From: Bradyrhizobium cajani
GTDB taxonomy: Bacteria; Pseudomonadota; Alphaproteobacteria; Rhizobiales; Xanthobacteraceae
Length of the DNA: 64,000 nt
Direction: 5' to 3'
Assembly (NCBI RefSeq): GCF_009759665.1
Contig: NZ_WQNE01000036.1
Coordinates: 16,014 to 80,013 of the forward strand
The translations under genes and the position numbers were made by a program. The stretch's first letter is position 1, and every line of letters begins with the position of its first letter. The notes beneath the pieces were generated by a model. The model worked only from the letters and a program-made list of their open reading frames with translations. It ran no database searches and was not told the DNA's origin. Below, piece after piece: positions 33,021-41,559 of the stretch.

Positions 33021-34490
33021 ATGCGAAAAATTCCGACCAATTCTCCCTCGCCGGCCAAGGCCGAGCTCCCGCTCGACCTCACCGGCCCGCACATCACGAC
33101 GGGCGCCTCCGCCGCGCACCGGCTGTACCAGGCCCTGTGCGAGATGATCGTCTCCGGGCTGGTTAAGCCCGGCGAGCCGTTGCCGCCCTCGCGCAGCTTG
33201 GCCAAACAGACGGGTTTTCGCCGCAACGCGGTCGTCACGGCCTATGAGCGTCTGATCGCCGATGGCTTTGCCGAGGCGACGGTCGGCTCCGGCACCTTCG
33301 TCGCGGCGCGCATCCCGGCGCGGGCGGCCGGTCCGAACAAGCAGAAGGCCGTGGTCGAAGCGCCGCGGCAGGGCGCATTCTCGCTCGGCTGCACCCATAT
33401 CGACGCGCGCGCCGTGCAGCACTTTCGCGCCTTCGTCGGCCGGCGCATGCGCGCGTTCGGGTCCGAGCATCTGCACTATGGCGATCCCCGCGGCAGCCGC
33501 GAGCTGCGCGCGGCGATCGCCGATCATCTGTTGTCGGCGCGGGGGCTGCGCTGCGACCCTGATCAGATCATGCTGACGTCCGGCACGCTGCACGCGCTGC
33601 GCATCGTGCTGAGCGCGATCCTCAAACCCAACGACCAGGTGTGGTGCGAGGACCCCGGTTACCCCGCCGCGCGAAAAACCATCACGCATTGCGGCAATCG
33701 CGCCGTGCACGTTCCCGTCGACGAGCAGGGACTGCGCGTCGCGCGCGGACGCGCCACCGCGCCGTCGGCGCGCGCGGCCTATGTGACGCCATCGCATCAG
33801 TTTCCGCTGGGCGTGCAGATGTCGATGCCGCGGCGGCTCGAGCTGCTCGACTGGGCGAAGCAGGCCGGCGCCTTCGTGCTGGAGGACGACTACGACAGCG
33901 AGTTTCGCTATGACGGCGCGCCGCTGAAGGCGCTCGCCGGCATCGATCATCTCCAGCGCGTGATCTACATGGGCACGTTCGCCAAGACCTTGTTTCCAGG
34001 CCTGCGCATCGGCTATTGCGCCCTGCCCGAACGCCTGATCTCGGACGTGACGGCCGCACGCGCTGCACTCGACCGCTTTCCCGGCACGCTGATGGAAGGC
34101 GCGGTGGCCGACATGCTCAACTCCGGCGCATTCGCCGCAAATCTCAAGCGCGTGCGGAAACTCTATCGCGAGGCGCGCGATGCGCTGGCCGAGACGCTGG
34201 AGACGGCGTCCGGCGGCGCGCTGTCCGTGCCGGTGCCCTCGCAAGGGCTGCACCTTGTCGCCCGGTTCGATCCATCGATCGATCTGTCGGTGGCCGCAGT
34301 TGCAAAACAGGCAGCCGGCGCGGAAGGCTGGCTGCTCGCCGACACCTATTCGCGGGCGCAGCCCCTGCCCGGTTTCGTGCTGGGATTCTCGGGCCACGCA
34401 GTTCCACAACTCGTGGCCTCAGCCGAACGGCTGGCGCGGGAATCGCGGACAGCCCTGCGGGCGAGCGGCAAACCGGCGCGACGGGCGTGA
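33021..34490 (+). CDS. MocR/PdxR-type regulator (GntR helix-turn-helix plus aminotransferase domain)
   Basis: 489 residues. N-terminal winged helix: HRLYQALCEMIVSGLVKPGEPLPPSRSLA then RNAVVTAYERLIADGFAEATVGSGTFV, a GntR DNA-binding domain. The C-terminal fold-type-I aminotransferase part has LGCTHID..., HYGDPRGSRELRAAIADHL, VLEDDYDSEFRYDG and MGTFAKTLFPGLRIGY, the last holding the PLP lysine. Such regulators sense PLP or amino-acid aldimines and usually control a neighbouring divergent gene, here the PNPOx-fold protein, with a 75-base shared promoter region. Confidence 0.95.
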   Translation: MRKIPTNSPSPAKAELPLDLTGPHITTGASAAHRLYQALCEMIVSGLVKPGEPLPPSRSLAKQTGFRRNAVVTAYERLIADGFAEATVGSGTFVAARIPARAAGPNKQKAVVEAPRQGAFSLGCTHIDARAVQHFRAFVGRRMRAFGSEHLHYGDPRGSRELRAAIADHLLSARGLRCDPDQIMLTSGTLHALRIVLSAILKPNDQVWCEDPGYPAARKTITHCGNRAVHVPVDEQGLRVARGRATAPSARAAYVTPSHQFPLGVQMSMPRRLELLDWAKQAGAFVLEDDYDSEFRYDGAPLKALAGIDHLQRVIYMGTFAKTLFPGLRIGYCALPERLISDVTAARAALDRFPGTLMEGAVADMLNSGAFAANLKRVRKLYREARDALAETLETASGGALSVPVPSQGLHLVARFDPSIDLSVAAVAKQAAGAEGWLLADTYSRAQPLPGFVLGFSGHAVPQLVASAERLARESRTALRASGKPARRA

Positions 34491-34539
34491 CGAAGCTTCA
34501 CTATGAGAATCGCCGGCCGGTCCCTACATTGCAGCATCG

Positions 34540-34803
34540 ATGACGGAACCTCTCATCATGCTTCTCTGCCGTGCAGCCAGCCTCTCGCTCGTGATCTCCA
34601 TCGCCCTCGCCGCGACGGCGCATGCGGGCACGGTCGGACGTGAACAGGACATCGGCGACCTCAAGCTCGGCCAGCGCGTGCTCGTCGATGATGGGACCTG
34701 CCCTGCCGGGCAGGTCAAGGAAGTGCGCGGCGCGAAGATGACCGACAAGGGAGTCTCGCGGACGAGCGCCTGCGTGCCGCGCTACGGTCCGAAATCCAGG
34801 TGA
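34540..34803 (+). CDS. Small exported hypothetical protein
   Basis: 87 residues with a signal peptide (LLCRAASLSLVISIALAATAHA), then a mature part VGREQDIGDLKLGQRVLVDDGTCPAGQVKEV with two Cys and a basic tail. I recall similar Bradyrhizobium proteins with VLVDDGTCPAGQ and a conserved hypothetical-domain label, but cannot name a function. An ATG at 34558 is an alternative start. It ends six bases before the convergent stop of the next gene. Confidence 0.68.
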   Translation: MTEPLIMLLCRAASLSLVISIALAATAHAGTVGREQDIGDLKLGQRVLVDDGTCPAGQVKEVRGAKMTDKGVSRTSACVPRYGPKSR

Positions 34804-34809
34804 TGAGAA

Positions 34810-35172
34810 CTATTTTGCCGGATCGAACATGCACTGCAGGGTCGGCTTGGCGATCTTGGTGAAGGTCGGACCGATCTCGCCCTGCTTGGAGGTCGGCACC
34901 CAATCGGTCTCGATCGTCGGCACGCCGGTCTCGCTGATGCCGCGCAGCAGCGCCTCACGCAAATCGCGGTCCTCGACGACGGCGGCAGCATGGTCATGCA
35001 GGCAGCCGCAGACTTCCTCCGGATGCTCCCAGCGCCCGAGCATGTGCGGCGCACACTGACGCACGAATTCGCTGCGTGGATCCGGTAGCCTCGAGGGCGT
35101 ACGCACCTGCGCCTGCGCGGAACTGATCGTCAGAAGGGAAATGCACGCTGCGGCGCAGAGGCGAACAAGCAT
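34810..35172 (-). CDS. Small exported hypothetical protein with Cys pairs
   Basis: 120 residues: signal MLVRLCAAACISLLTISSAQAQ, then FVRQCAPHMLGRWEHPEEVCGCLHDHAAAV, with a further Cys near the end. The CxxxxH and CGC pattern suggests disulfides or metal binding. ATG at 35172, possibly with AAAGG before it. Same direction as the 54-residue gene at 35210, 37 bases upstream: a possible two-gene transcript. Confidence 0.72.
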   Translation of the reverse strand: MLVRLCAAACISLLTISSAQAQVRTPSRLPDPRSEFVRQCAPHMLGRWEHPEEVCGCLHDHAAAVVEDRDLREALLRGISETGVPTIETDWVPTSKQGEIGPTFTKIAKPTLQCMFDPAK

Positions 35173-35209
35173 GATGGCCTTTATCGGCTGATTTTTTTCT
35201 CGCGGGCGA

Positions 35210-35374
35210 TCAGAAGCGCGCCGCGACCATGATTGGCTGCGCCACCGCGGTCGTGACCGGCGAGCCGCTGTACTGGAACGTGCCGACACCGGGGAGATTG
35301 CCGTCCGGCGAGCCCGCGAACGAGGAACCGACGAGCACGAAGCCGAAAGCGAGGATGAAGCTGAGCGCGCGCAT
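35210..35374 (-). CDS. 54-residue exported hypothetical protein
   Basis: MRALSFILAFGFVLVGSSFAG is a complete signal peptide; the mature part is about 33 residues (SPDGNLPGVGTFQYSGSPV...). GGAGACAGGTCC precedes the ATG. No family recognised. Shorter than 60 codons. Confidence 0.62.
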   Translation of the reverse strand: MRALSFILAFGFVLVGSSFAGSPDGNLPGVGTFQYSGSPVTTAVAQPIMVAARF

Positions 35375-35493
35375 GGACCTGTCTCCGAATTCCGTAGCCG
35401 GCGGTGAGCCGTCGTCGTTGCCAAGCTGATAACCATGGGCGGTTTCGCGCGTGATGCGCCAAAGGCCGAAAATGGTTTCATTTCCGTGAGAAT

Positions 35494-35522
35494 TGTTTCG
35501 TCCCGTCCGAGGCGACGAAACA
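35494..35522. promoter_or_regulatory. Inverted repeat upstream of the 54-residue gene
   Basis: tgtttcgtc and gacgaaaca pair exactly over nine bases around an 11-base centre, 120 bases upstream of the ATG at 35374. It could be an operator, or a hairpin at the end of unknown transcripts. Confidence 0.4.
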
Positions 35523-35790
35523 TTCGGCGGAAAATCTCAATCTTTTCAGTAAGGTCCTCCCGGCGCTCAGAGTGACCCGGCAGGCCGAGCGGGAACTCGC
35601 GAGCACGCTGCATGCAGGCGCCGTCACCTGTGCGCCTTGCACGCTTCACATGCATTTTACGTTTTTCTGCTGAAGAGAGGCCGAAACGAGGGCTGGGACT
35701 TGCCGAACCGGGGGCGCTTCGGCTGCGACCCAAGCCATCGAAACCCAGACGTCCGGATCACCGGACGCATTCACGTGAGGGATGGCCACC

Positions 35791-36000
35791 ATGATGGCGC
35801 AAGATCGCGCAACGATGCGCGACGCGGACCAATGCACGGACCGCTCCGATCAACGACAAATTCGCAGCCCCGCCACGTCGCCCGGCGAAATGGCGCTGCA
35901 ATCGAGCCGCGGCTACGAGGCCGCGCCGCAGGCATTCGTGCGGCTGACCGGCTCACATCTCGCCAAACCGCGCGGCTGCCGCGCGGTCGTCACTACATGA
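35791..36000 (+). CDS. Candidate small hypothetical protein
   Basis: 69 residues, MMAQDRATMRDADQCTDRSDQ continuing to a polar tail ending RAVVTT. Third codon positions are mostly G or C, and GGGATGGCCACC precedes the start. Against it: no recognisable domain and a composition of low information. The frame opens nine bases earlier at another ATG. Kept as tentative. Confidence 0.35.
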   Translation: MMAQDRATMRDADQCTDRSDQRQIRSPATSPGEMALQSSRGYEAAPQAFVRLTGSHLAKPRGCRAVVTT

Positions 36001-36038
36001 ACGGAGGCGTCACTGAGTGAACGCAGGCGTCACTGAGT
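35999..36038. repeat. 20-base tandem duplication overlapping the creA stop
   Basis: Two copies of gaacgNaggcgtcactgagt stand head to tail; they differ at one base. The second copy contains the stop codon of the creA-like gene on the minus strand. Confidence 0.85.
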
Positions 36039-36578
36039 GAAGAAGTCGCCGCACTTCTCGACGTTGGCGTCAGCCGGTCCCCACGGCATGATCGGCACGG
36101 TCGAGGTCGAGTTCTTCGGCGAACCCTCGATCAGCTTGTCCGAATAGACCATGTAGACCAGCACGTTGCGCTTGGCGTCGCAGCCGCGCACGATCTGCAT
36201 CTTCTTGAAGAACAGTGAGCGGCGCCGGCGGAACATATCGTCGCCCTGCTCCATCTTGTTCTTGAACTTGATCGGCCCCACCTGCCGGCAGGCGAGCGAG
36301 ATGTCCGAGACCTCTTCCGCAAGTCCCAGCCAGCCCTTGAATCCGCCCTTCTCCGGCACCGTGAAATGACAGGCCACGCCCTCGACCTCGGGATCATCGA
36401 GGCCATAGGTCGCGAGCTTGTCGTTCGGGCTCATCCACTTGAACACGGTCGAGCGGCGGAAGATCAGATCCGGCTCATCGGCGGCAGAGGCGGACGCCAT
36501 TGGCATGGTCAGAGCCAGGAGGAATAAAACGAGGTCTTTCAAGCGGATGCGGGAAAGACCGGGGAAACGAGATGACAT
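36030..36578 (-). CDS. creA: CreA family protein
   Basis: 182 residues. An N-terminal hydrophobic segment (LVLFLLALTMPMASASAAD) is the export signal. The body carries the CreA pattern: ADEPDLIFRRSTVFKWMSPNDK, DDPEVEGVACHFT, ISLACRQVGPI and C-terminal DANVEKCGDFF. Four Cys fit disulfides of a periplasmic protein; the function is unknown despite wide conservation. The stop lies within the tandem duplication at 35999-36038. Confidence 0.93.
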   Translation of the reverse strand: MSSRFPGLSRIRLKDLVLFLLALTMPMASASAADEPDLIFRRSTVFKWMSPNDKLATYGLDDPEVEGVACHFTVPEKGGFKGWLGLAEEVSDISLACRQVGPIKFKNKMEQGDDMFRRRRSLFFKKMQIVRGCDAKRNVLVYMVYSDKLIEGSPKNSTSTVPIMPWGPADANVEKCGDFFTQ

Positions 36579-36786
36579 GAAGTTCTCCGGTAAGAAGTCC
36601 CCGCAATGTAGGCATGAGGCCGCCGGTCAGGAAGACGACGGACGCCCGGGGCGCAGCCGCCGTTTACCGCTCCGTGAGGCTTTTTTGTTACGTGTTGGAC
36701 AAAAGTCGCTGATGGCAGAACCGCCGTGCTGGTGAACGCGTATCCCCTCTGCGAGACTAACGTCTGATTGGATTGTGGATTCGAGG

Positions 36787-38451
36787 ATGAATAGCGTGAA
36801 CGGGTCCGGTTTTTCTGCCAAGCCGGCGCGTCTGTGGCAGGTCGCCATTTTGACGGCGGCAGGTGCGATCGGCACGACCAGCCAAGCGGACGCAGCGTTC
36901 TACTACTGGACGGATTATTCCGACGGGTCCTACTACGCCCGGCCGGACCGGTATCCCGAAATTCCGCGCCAGAAGCCGCAGAAGCGCGGCACCGCCGGCA
37001 AGAAACAAGTCGTCACCGAGAAGGAAGCCGGCACGAAGCCGCAAGGGCCGCTGGTGATCGTCGTATCGATCGACCGGCAGAAGGTCACCATTTACGACAC
37101 CAACGGCGTGTTCGCGGAATCCCCGGTCTCGACCGGCATGAAGGGCCATTCGACGCCGATGGGCGTCTTCAGCGTCATCCAGAAGCACAAGTTCCACCAT
37201 TCCAACATCTATAGCGGCGCGCCGATGCCGTACATGCAGCGGATCACCTGGTCCGGCGTCGCCATGCATGCCGGCGTGCTGCCAGGCTATCCGGCGTCCC
37301 ATGGCTGCATCCGCATGCCGATGGCGTTCGCGGTGAAGATGTGGAATTGGACCAGGATGGGCGCGCGCGTCATCGTCGCGCCCGGCGAGATGACGCCGCA
37401 CAGCTTCTCGCATCCCCTGCTCGCCTCCGTGCGCGTGCCGCCGCAGCCTGCGGCCAGCCTCGAACCGCACACCAATGTCGCAGACAAGGCCGACAAGGGC
37501 GCGGCGCAAACCAAGAGCGCTGAAGCCAAGCCGGTCGAAACCAGGACCGCCAGCGCAGACACCGTGCTCGACCTTCGCTCGTCGGTCGGCCATACCGTGA
37601 TGTCCGATGTGACGACCGGCAATGCACCGGTCCGCGAAGAGGCCGCGGCATCAGCCGACAAGATTGAAGCGCCCGCCAAGTCCGAGACCCGGACCGCCGA
37701 GACCAGGACCGCCGAGGCGTCCGACGCGGCCAAGCCGGCGAGTGCTGAAGCGAAGCCCATTGAGGCCACGGAAGCGCCCAAGGCTTCTACGGCAGCTTCC
37801 ACGGCCACCGCTGACAAGCCTGCCGGCAAGATCGGACCTGCCAAGATTGGACCTGCCAAGATCGAGGCCGCCGACTCCGCGAAGAAGCCGGATGCACCGT
37901 TCACGCCTCCAGCAGTCGCCGCCTCACCCGATGCGAAGAAGGACGAGACCCGCGTTGCCGATCCCGCGCCCGCCGCAAAACCGGAAGCGCCCAAGCGGGC
38001 CGGCCAGATCGCCATCTTCATCAGCCGGAAGGACTCCAAGCTCTACGTCCGGCAGAACTTCGCGCCGCTGTTCGACGTGCCCATCACCATCGCCGCGAGC
38101 GATCGTCCGCTCGGAACCCATGTGTTCACAGCCGAGGTCGACAAGACCGACGCCAATGCGCTGCATTGGTCGGTGGTGTCGCTGCCCGTCTCCGCCCGCG
38201 CCGCGGCGCGCGAGGACGACGGCCGCGTGACCCGCCGCCAGCGTGGCGCCGCGGTGATCCCCGTCGCCGCAAAGCCTGTGATCACGCCCAATAGCCCGGC
38301 TGAGGCGCTCGACCGCGTCTCGATCCCCGCCGACACGATGGCGAAGATCAACGAGATGCTGACCACCGGCAGCTCGATCATCATCTCCGACCAGGGCATC
38401 AACCAGGGCGAGACCGGCGAAGGCACCGATTTCATCGTCCGCCTCTACTAG
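36787..38451 (+). CDS. L,D-transpeptidase (YkuD) with long Ala/Lys/Pro-rich region and a second YkuD-like segment
   Basis: 554 residues. After an export signal (LWQVAILTAAGAIGTTSQADA) comes a YkuD domain that cross-links peptidoglycan: VIVVSIDRQKVTIYD, STPMGVFSV, and the catalytic block HAGVLPGYPASHGCIR with Cys174. From about residue 220 to 400 the protein is low-complexity (KSAEAKPVETRT, then KIGPAKIGPAKIEAA from a 15-base tandem repeat). The C-terminus GQIAIFISRKDSKLYVRQNF to THVFTAEVDK looks like the first half of another YkuD domain without the catalytic block. I start at ATG 36787 (GGATTCGAGG before it) rather than GTG 36775. Confidence 0.9.
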   Translation: MNSVNGSGFSAKPARLWQVAILTAAGAIGTTSQADAAFYYWTDYSDGSYYARPDRYPEIPRQKPQKRGTAGKKQVVTEKEAGTKPQGPLVIVVSIDRQKVTIYDTNGVFAESPVSTGMKGHSTPMGVFSVIQKHKFHHSNIYSGAPMPYMQRITWSGVAMHAGVLPGYPASHGCIRMPMAFAVKMWNWTRMGARVIVAPGEMTPHSFSHPLLASVRVPPQPAASLEPHTNVADKADKGAAQTKSAEAKPVETRTASADTVLDLRSSVGHTVMSDVTTGNAPVREEAAASADKIEAPAKSETRTAETRTAEASDAAKPASAEAKPIEATEAPKASTAASTATADKPAGKIGPAKIGPAKIEAADSAKKPDAPFTPPAVAASPDAKKDETRVADPAPAAKPEAPKRAGQIAIFISRKDSKLYVRQNFAPLFDVPITIAASDRPLGTHVFTAEVDKTDANALHWSVVSLPVSARAAAREDDGRVTRRQRGAAVIPVAAKPVITPNSPAEALDRVSIPADTMAKINEMLTTGSSIIISDQGINQGETGEGTDFIVRLY

Positions 38452-38539
38452 GCTTCCCCGCTCCCGATAACGCGGTGTTGACGAGGCCGTTTTCGCCGGC
38501 AGAGTAACATGCCCTCGGATCATTTCGGGGGACGCCGTC

Positions 38540-39109
38540 ATGATGAATCGCAGGATGATGCTCATCGCGACGCTCGCCGGCACGCTCGCCCCGGCAACGC
38601 GCGCATTCGCCGATGCGGCCATGAGCCGGATTTCGGCCTACGCCTTCTCCTTCCCTGCCTTGTCGGGCGACGATATCCGCCTTGCCGCGTTCACCGGCAA
38701 ACCACTGCTGGTGGTCAACACCGCTTCGCTCTGCGGCTACACTCCGCAATATGCGGGGCTGCAAGAGATCTGGAGCGAGTTTCGCGAACGCGGGTTCACA
38801 GTGATCGGCGTGCCCTCCAATGATTTCGGCGGACAGGAGCCGGGCGGTACGCGCGAAATCTCGGAGACCGCGCACCACCAATACGGCGTTACCTTCCCGG
38901 TCACGGCCAAGGTCGGCGTGGTCGGCGCGAAGGCGCATCCATTCTACAAATGGGCCGCCGAGGCGCGGCCGCGGGAGGTTCCGAAGTGGAACTTCCACAA
39001 ATACCTGATTGGCCGCGACGGCTATATCGCCGAGGTTTTTCCATCTGCGATCGAACCGACCGACACACGGATCAAGACCGCAATCGCGAAGGCGCTGGCC
39101 GACAGTTGA
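38540..39109 (+). CDS. Glutathione peroxidase family protein, exported
   Basis: 189 residues. A signal-like N-terminus (MLIATLAGTLAPATRAFADA) precedes the thioredoxin-fold domain. Active-site blocks: VNTASLCGYTPQY (peroxidatic Cys), PSNDFGGQEPG (Gln) and PKWNFHKYLIGRDG (Trp). These give the Cys-Gln-Trp catalytic set. It lacks the clear resolving cysteine spacing of thioredoxin-dependent types, so the reductant in the periplasm is uncertain. Two adjacent ATGs are possible starts. Confidence 0.92.
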   Translation: MMNRRMMLIATLAGTLAPATRAFADAAMSRISAYAFSFPALSGDDIRLAAFTGKPLLVVNTASLCGYTPQYAGLQEIWSEFRERGFTVIGVPSNDFGGQEPGGTREISETAHHQYGVTFPVTAKVGVVGAKAHPFYKWAAEARPREVPKWNFHKYLIGRDGYIAEVFPSAIEPTDTRIKTAIAKALADS

Positions 39110-39273
39110 CGCCGCGCGCCTCATCCGGTTGGGCACAATTGTGGCGAGGCATCAAACAGCCGTTGCAATGGCGAGGGCCCACCATCTAGGCTAAGATTGT
39201 TTGGGGCAGGATGGGTTTTGCCGGAGGCGAAAAGCCGCGGCGGAACAACGGGATCAATCTCGAGGACAACACC

Positions 39274-40299
39274 ATGCGTGTGGCGGCAGGACTGATTTTG
39301 GCAAGCGCGATGTCTTTCGGCATGACGGGCGCGGCATGGTCGCAGACCCCAGCCGCCAAGCCCGCAGCTGCCACGCAAGCCGCACCGGCGGCGACACCGG
39401 CCGCTTCAACGCCCGCGGCAGCACCGGCGGCCGCTCCTGCAACGGCCGCCGCGCCCGCGGGCTTCGTCAATCCGCCGCCGCCCAAACAGGCGCCGCAGCC
39501 GGCGCGCGCAGCCTGCAACACTCAGGGCGCGCTGGGAGTCGCCCGCACCGTGGAGATCGACACCACGGGCGGTCCGGGCTTCGGCTTCGAGCATTTCAAG
39601 GAGCTCGATTTCCTGCGCGACCACGAGGTGGTGCTGACCTTCGACGACGGCCCCTGGCCGAAGAACACGCCCGCGGTGCTGAAGGCGCTCGCCGACGAGT
39701 GCACCACCGGCATCTTCTTCTCCATCGGCAAGCACGCGACCTACGAGCCGGAGATCCTCAAGCAGGTCTACGCGGCCGGCCACACCGTGGGGACCCACAC
39801 CTGGTCGCACGCCAATCTCAACAACAAGAAGCTCACGGAAGCGCAGCGCAAGGAAGAGATCGAGAAGGGACTTTCCGCGGTGAAGTGGGCGCTCGGCGGC
39901 ATCTCGCCCTCGCCGTTCTTCCGCTTCCCGGCGCTCCAGCATCCGCCAGAGATGGTCACCTATCTCGGCAATCGCAACACGGCGATCTTCTCCTGCGATA
40001 TCGACTCCTTCGACTTCAAGGCCTCCAAGCCCGAGAAGGTGGTCGAGACCGTGATGAAGAAGCTCGACGCCAAGGGCAAGGGCATCATCCTGATGCACGA
40101 CTTCCAGAAGCATACTGCGGAAGCCCTGCCCGAGCTGCTCAAGCGCCTGAAGGCCGGCGGCTACAAGGTGGTGGCGATGCGCGCAAAATTCCCGGCCTCG
40201 ACGCTGCCCGAATACGACCAGGAGCTGCTCAAGGACGCCAAGCTGCCGACGGTGAGCCAGCGCCCGGTCAATTCCGTGGTCACGACCGTTTCCGAATAG
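39274..40299 (+). CDS. Exported polysaccharide deacetylase (NodB domain)
   Basis: 341 residues. Signal MRVAAGLILASAMSFGMTGAAWSQ, then an Ala/Pro-rich spacer of about 60 residues, then the NodB metal-dependent deacetylase domain: LTFDDGPWPKNTP (Asp-Asp), GTHTWSHANLN (His-x3-His), FFRFPAL and LMHDFQKHT. Likely removes N- or O-acetyl groups from an envelope polysaccharide or peptidoglycan. The start at 39274 has GAGGAC seven bases before it. Followed after seven bases by the reductase gene at 40307. Confidence 0.93.
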   Translation: MRVAAGLILASAMSFGMTGAAWSQTPAAKPAAATQAAPAATPAASTPAAAPAAAPATAAAPAGFVNPPPPKQAPQPARAACNTQGALGVARTVEIDTTGGPGFGFEHFKELDFLRDHEVVLTFDDGPWPKNTPAVLKALADECTTGIFFSIGKHATYEPEILKQVYAAGHTVGTHTWSHANLNNKKLTEAQRKEEIEKGLSAVKWALGGISPSPFFRFPALQHPPEMVTYLGNRNTAIFSCDIDSFDFKASKPEKVVETVMKKLDAKGKGIILMHDFQKHTAEALPELLKRLKAGGYKVVAMRAKFPASTLPEYDQELLKDAKLPTVSQRPVNSVVTTVSE

Positions 40300-40306
40300 A
40301 AGGCAA

Positions 40307-40861
40307 TTGTCTTTCCGGTTCGAAGGCTACGTCATCGTCTCCGCGGACGGCATGCTCGCCGACGCGACGCATGTGATGCCGGACACTCTGAAGTTCGAAG
40401 GCGACAAGCTGTTCTTCGAGCAGGCGCTCGATCGCGCCGCGCTGATCGTGCACGGCCGGCGCTCGCACGAGCAGCAGCCGAATTCGCCCAAGCGCAAGCG
40501 GCTGATCCTGACCCGCAAGATCAAGGCCCTCACCGTTGATCCGGAGCTGCCGAACGCCACGTTGTGGAACCCGGATCACGCGAGCTTCGAAGAGGCCTGC
40601 GCCTTCGCCGACGTCACCTCCGGCACGGTCGCGATCATCGGCGGCCCCGTCGTGTTCAACATGTTCATGGACCGCTACGACACGTTCTGGCTCTCGGAAG
40701 CCCCGCATCTGCGTCTGCCCGGCGGTGAAGGCTGTTTTGTCGGCGTGCCGGATCGGACGCCCCATGAGGTGCTTGCGTTGCACGGGATGAAGCCGGGCGC
40801 GCCGTACCTGCTCGACGCGGCGCATGACGTTACTGTCACGCCGTGGCGTCGGGTGAATTAG
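40307..40861 (+). CDS. Dihydrofolate-reductase-fold protein (RibD C-terminal type)
   Basis: 184 residues with a TTG start (AGAAGG before it), just after the deacetylase stop, so probably translated from the same transcript. The fold markers are RFEGYVIVSADGMLADA at the start, DRAALIVHGRRSHEQQ, VAIIGGPVVFNMFMDRYDTFWLSE and a C-terminal LPGGEGCF. The reductive half of RibD and many small oxidoreductases share this. The substrate is unknown; no riboflavin gene is nearby. Confidence 0.85.
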   Translation: MSFRFEGYVIVSADGMLADATHVMPDTLKFEGDKLFFEQALDRAALIVHGRRSHEQQPNSPKRKRLILTRKIKALTVDPELPNATLWNPDHASFEEACAFADVTSGTVAIIGGPVVFNMFMDRYDTFWLSEAPHLRLPGGEGCFVGVPDRTPHEVLALHGMKPGAPYLLDAAHDVTVTPWRRVN

Positions 40862-40973
40862 TCCGCGGCTGCGCGAAGCGCAGTCCCGCGGGCGTAATCC
40901 ACCTCTTTTGCGTCCGCTGGGAGACACCGTGGTGGCTTCGCCTACGGCCAACCCACCCTACAAGCCACGAGTG

Positions 40974-41426
40974 CTACACGTCCCCGTAAGCCGTCTCGGC
41001 CGAACGCGTGGCGCGGCCGTAGCCCATGATCATGAACAGCGCGCCGATGATCGACAGGTTCTTCAGCGCGTCGACCAGCATCTTGGCATTGTCTGGCGGC
41101 ACCTGGTTCCAGAAGTCGTAGAACAGCACGGTTGCGACCGCAACGTAGATGATCAACAGCATCGCGAAGAAACGTGCGCCGAAATTCAGCGCGATCATCA
41201 GTCCGGCGACAACCTCGAGCGCGCCAACGGCGATCGCCAGCAGCTGCGGCGTGGTCATCGCGGTCGCGGTCTCGACCTGCTTGGCGTAGGGCTCAATCAT
41301 GTCGGGCACCACGACCTTGGTCGCGATGAAATCCGCCGTCGTCTGGATGGCGAAAAGCTTGGTCGCGCCCGTGTAGATGAACAGCACGGCGAACAGAATC
41401 CGCCCGAAAGTCACGAACGCTGGCAT
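40974..41426 (-). CDS. DoxX family membrane protein
   Basis: 150 residues, four hydrophobic helices (ILFAVLFIYTGATKLFA, LLAIAVGALEVVAGLMIAL, FFAMLLIIYVAVATVLFY, LSIIGALFMIMGYG). The first-helix block FVTFGRILFAVLFIYTGATKL is the family signature. Inner-membrane protein of unknown biochemical role, sometimes linked to quinone or sulfur redox. Monocistronic. Confidence 0.92.
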   Translation of the reverse strand: MPAFVTFGRILFAVLFIYTGATKLFAIQTTADFIATKVVVPDMIEPYAKQVETATAMTTPQLLAIAVGALEVVAGLMIALNFGARFFAMLLIIYVAVATVLFYDFWNQVPPDNAKMLVDALKNLSIIGALFMIMGYGRATRSAETAYGDV

Positions 41427-41559
41427 GATCGGCCTCTTGGCAAAGCGCTAAGCACGGGACGCGTAAGGGATTATGAAGAGTCCGCTTGAGGTTTTCAAAC
41501 GGGGAAATGACGAAACTCTTTTGAAAAGATTAAACGACCAAGGCTCGGGCGCTGTGCTC

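Noticed and set aside
32946..34409. Minus-strand frame continuing upstream of the PNPOx-fold gene
   Set aside because: It runs antisense through the whole MocR regulator; the true start is the GTG at 32945 with its ribosome site.
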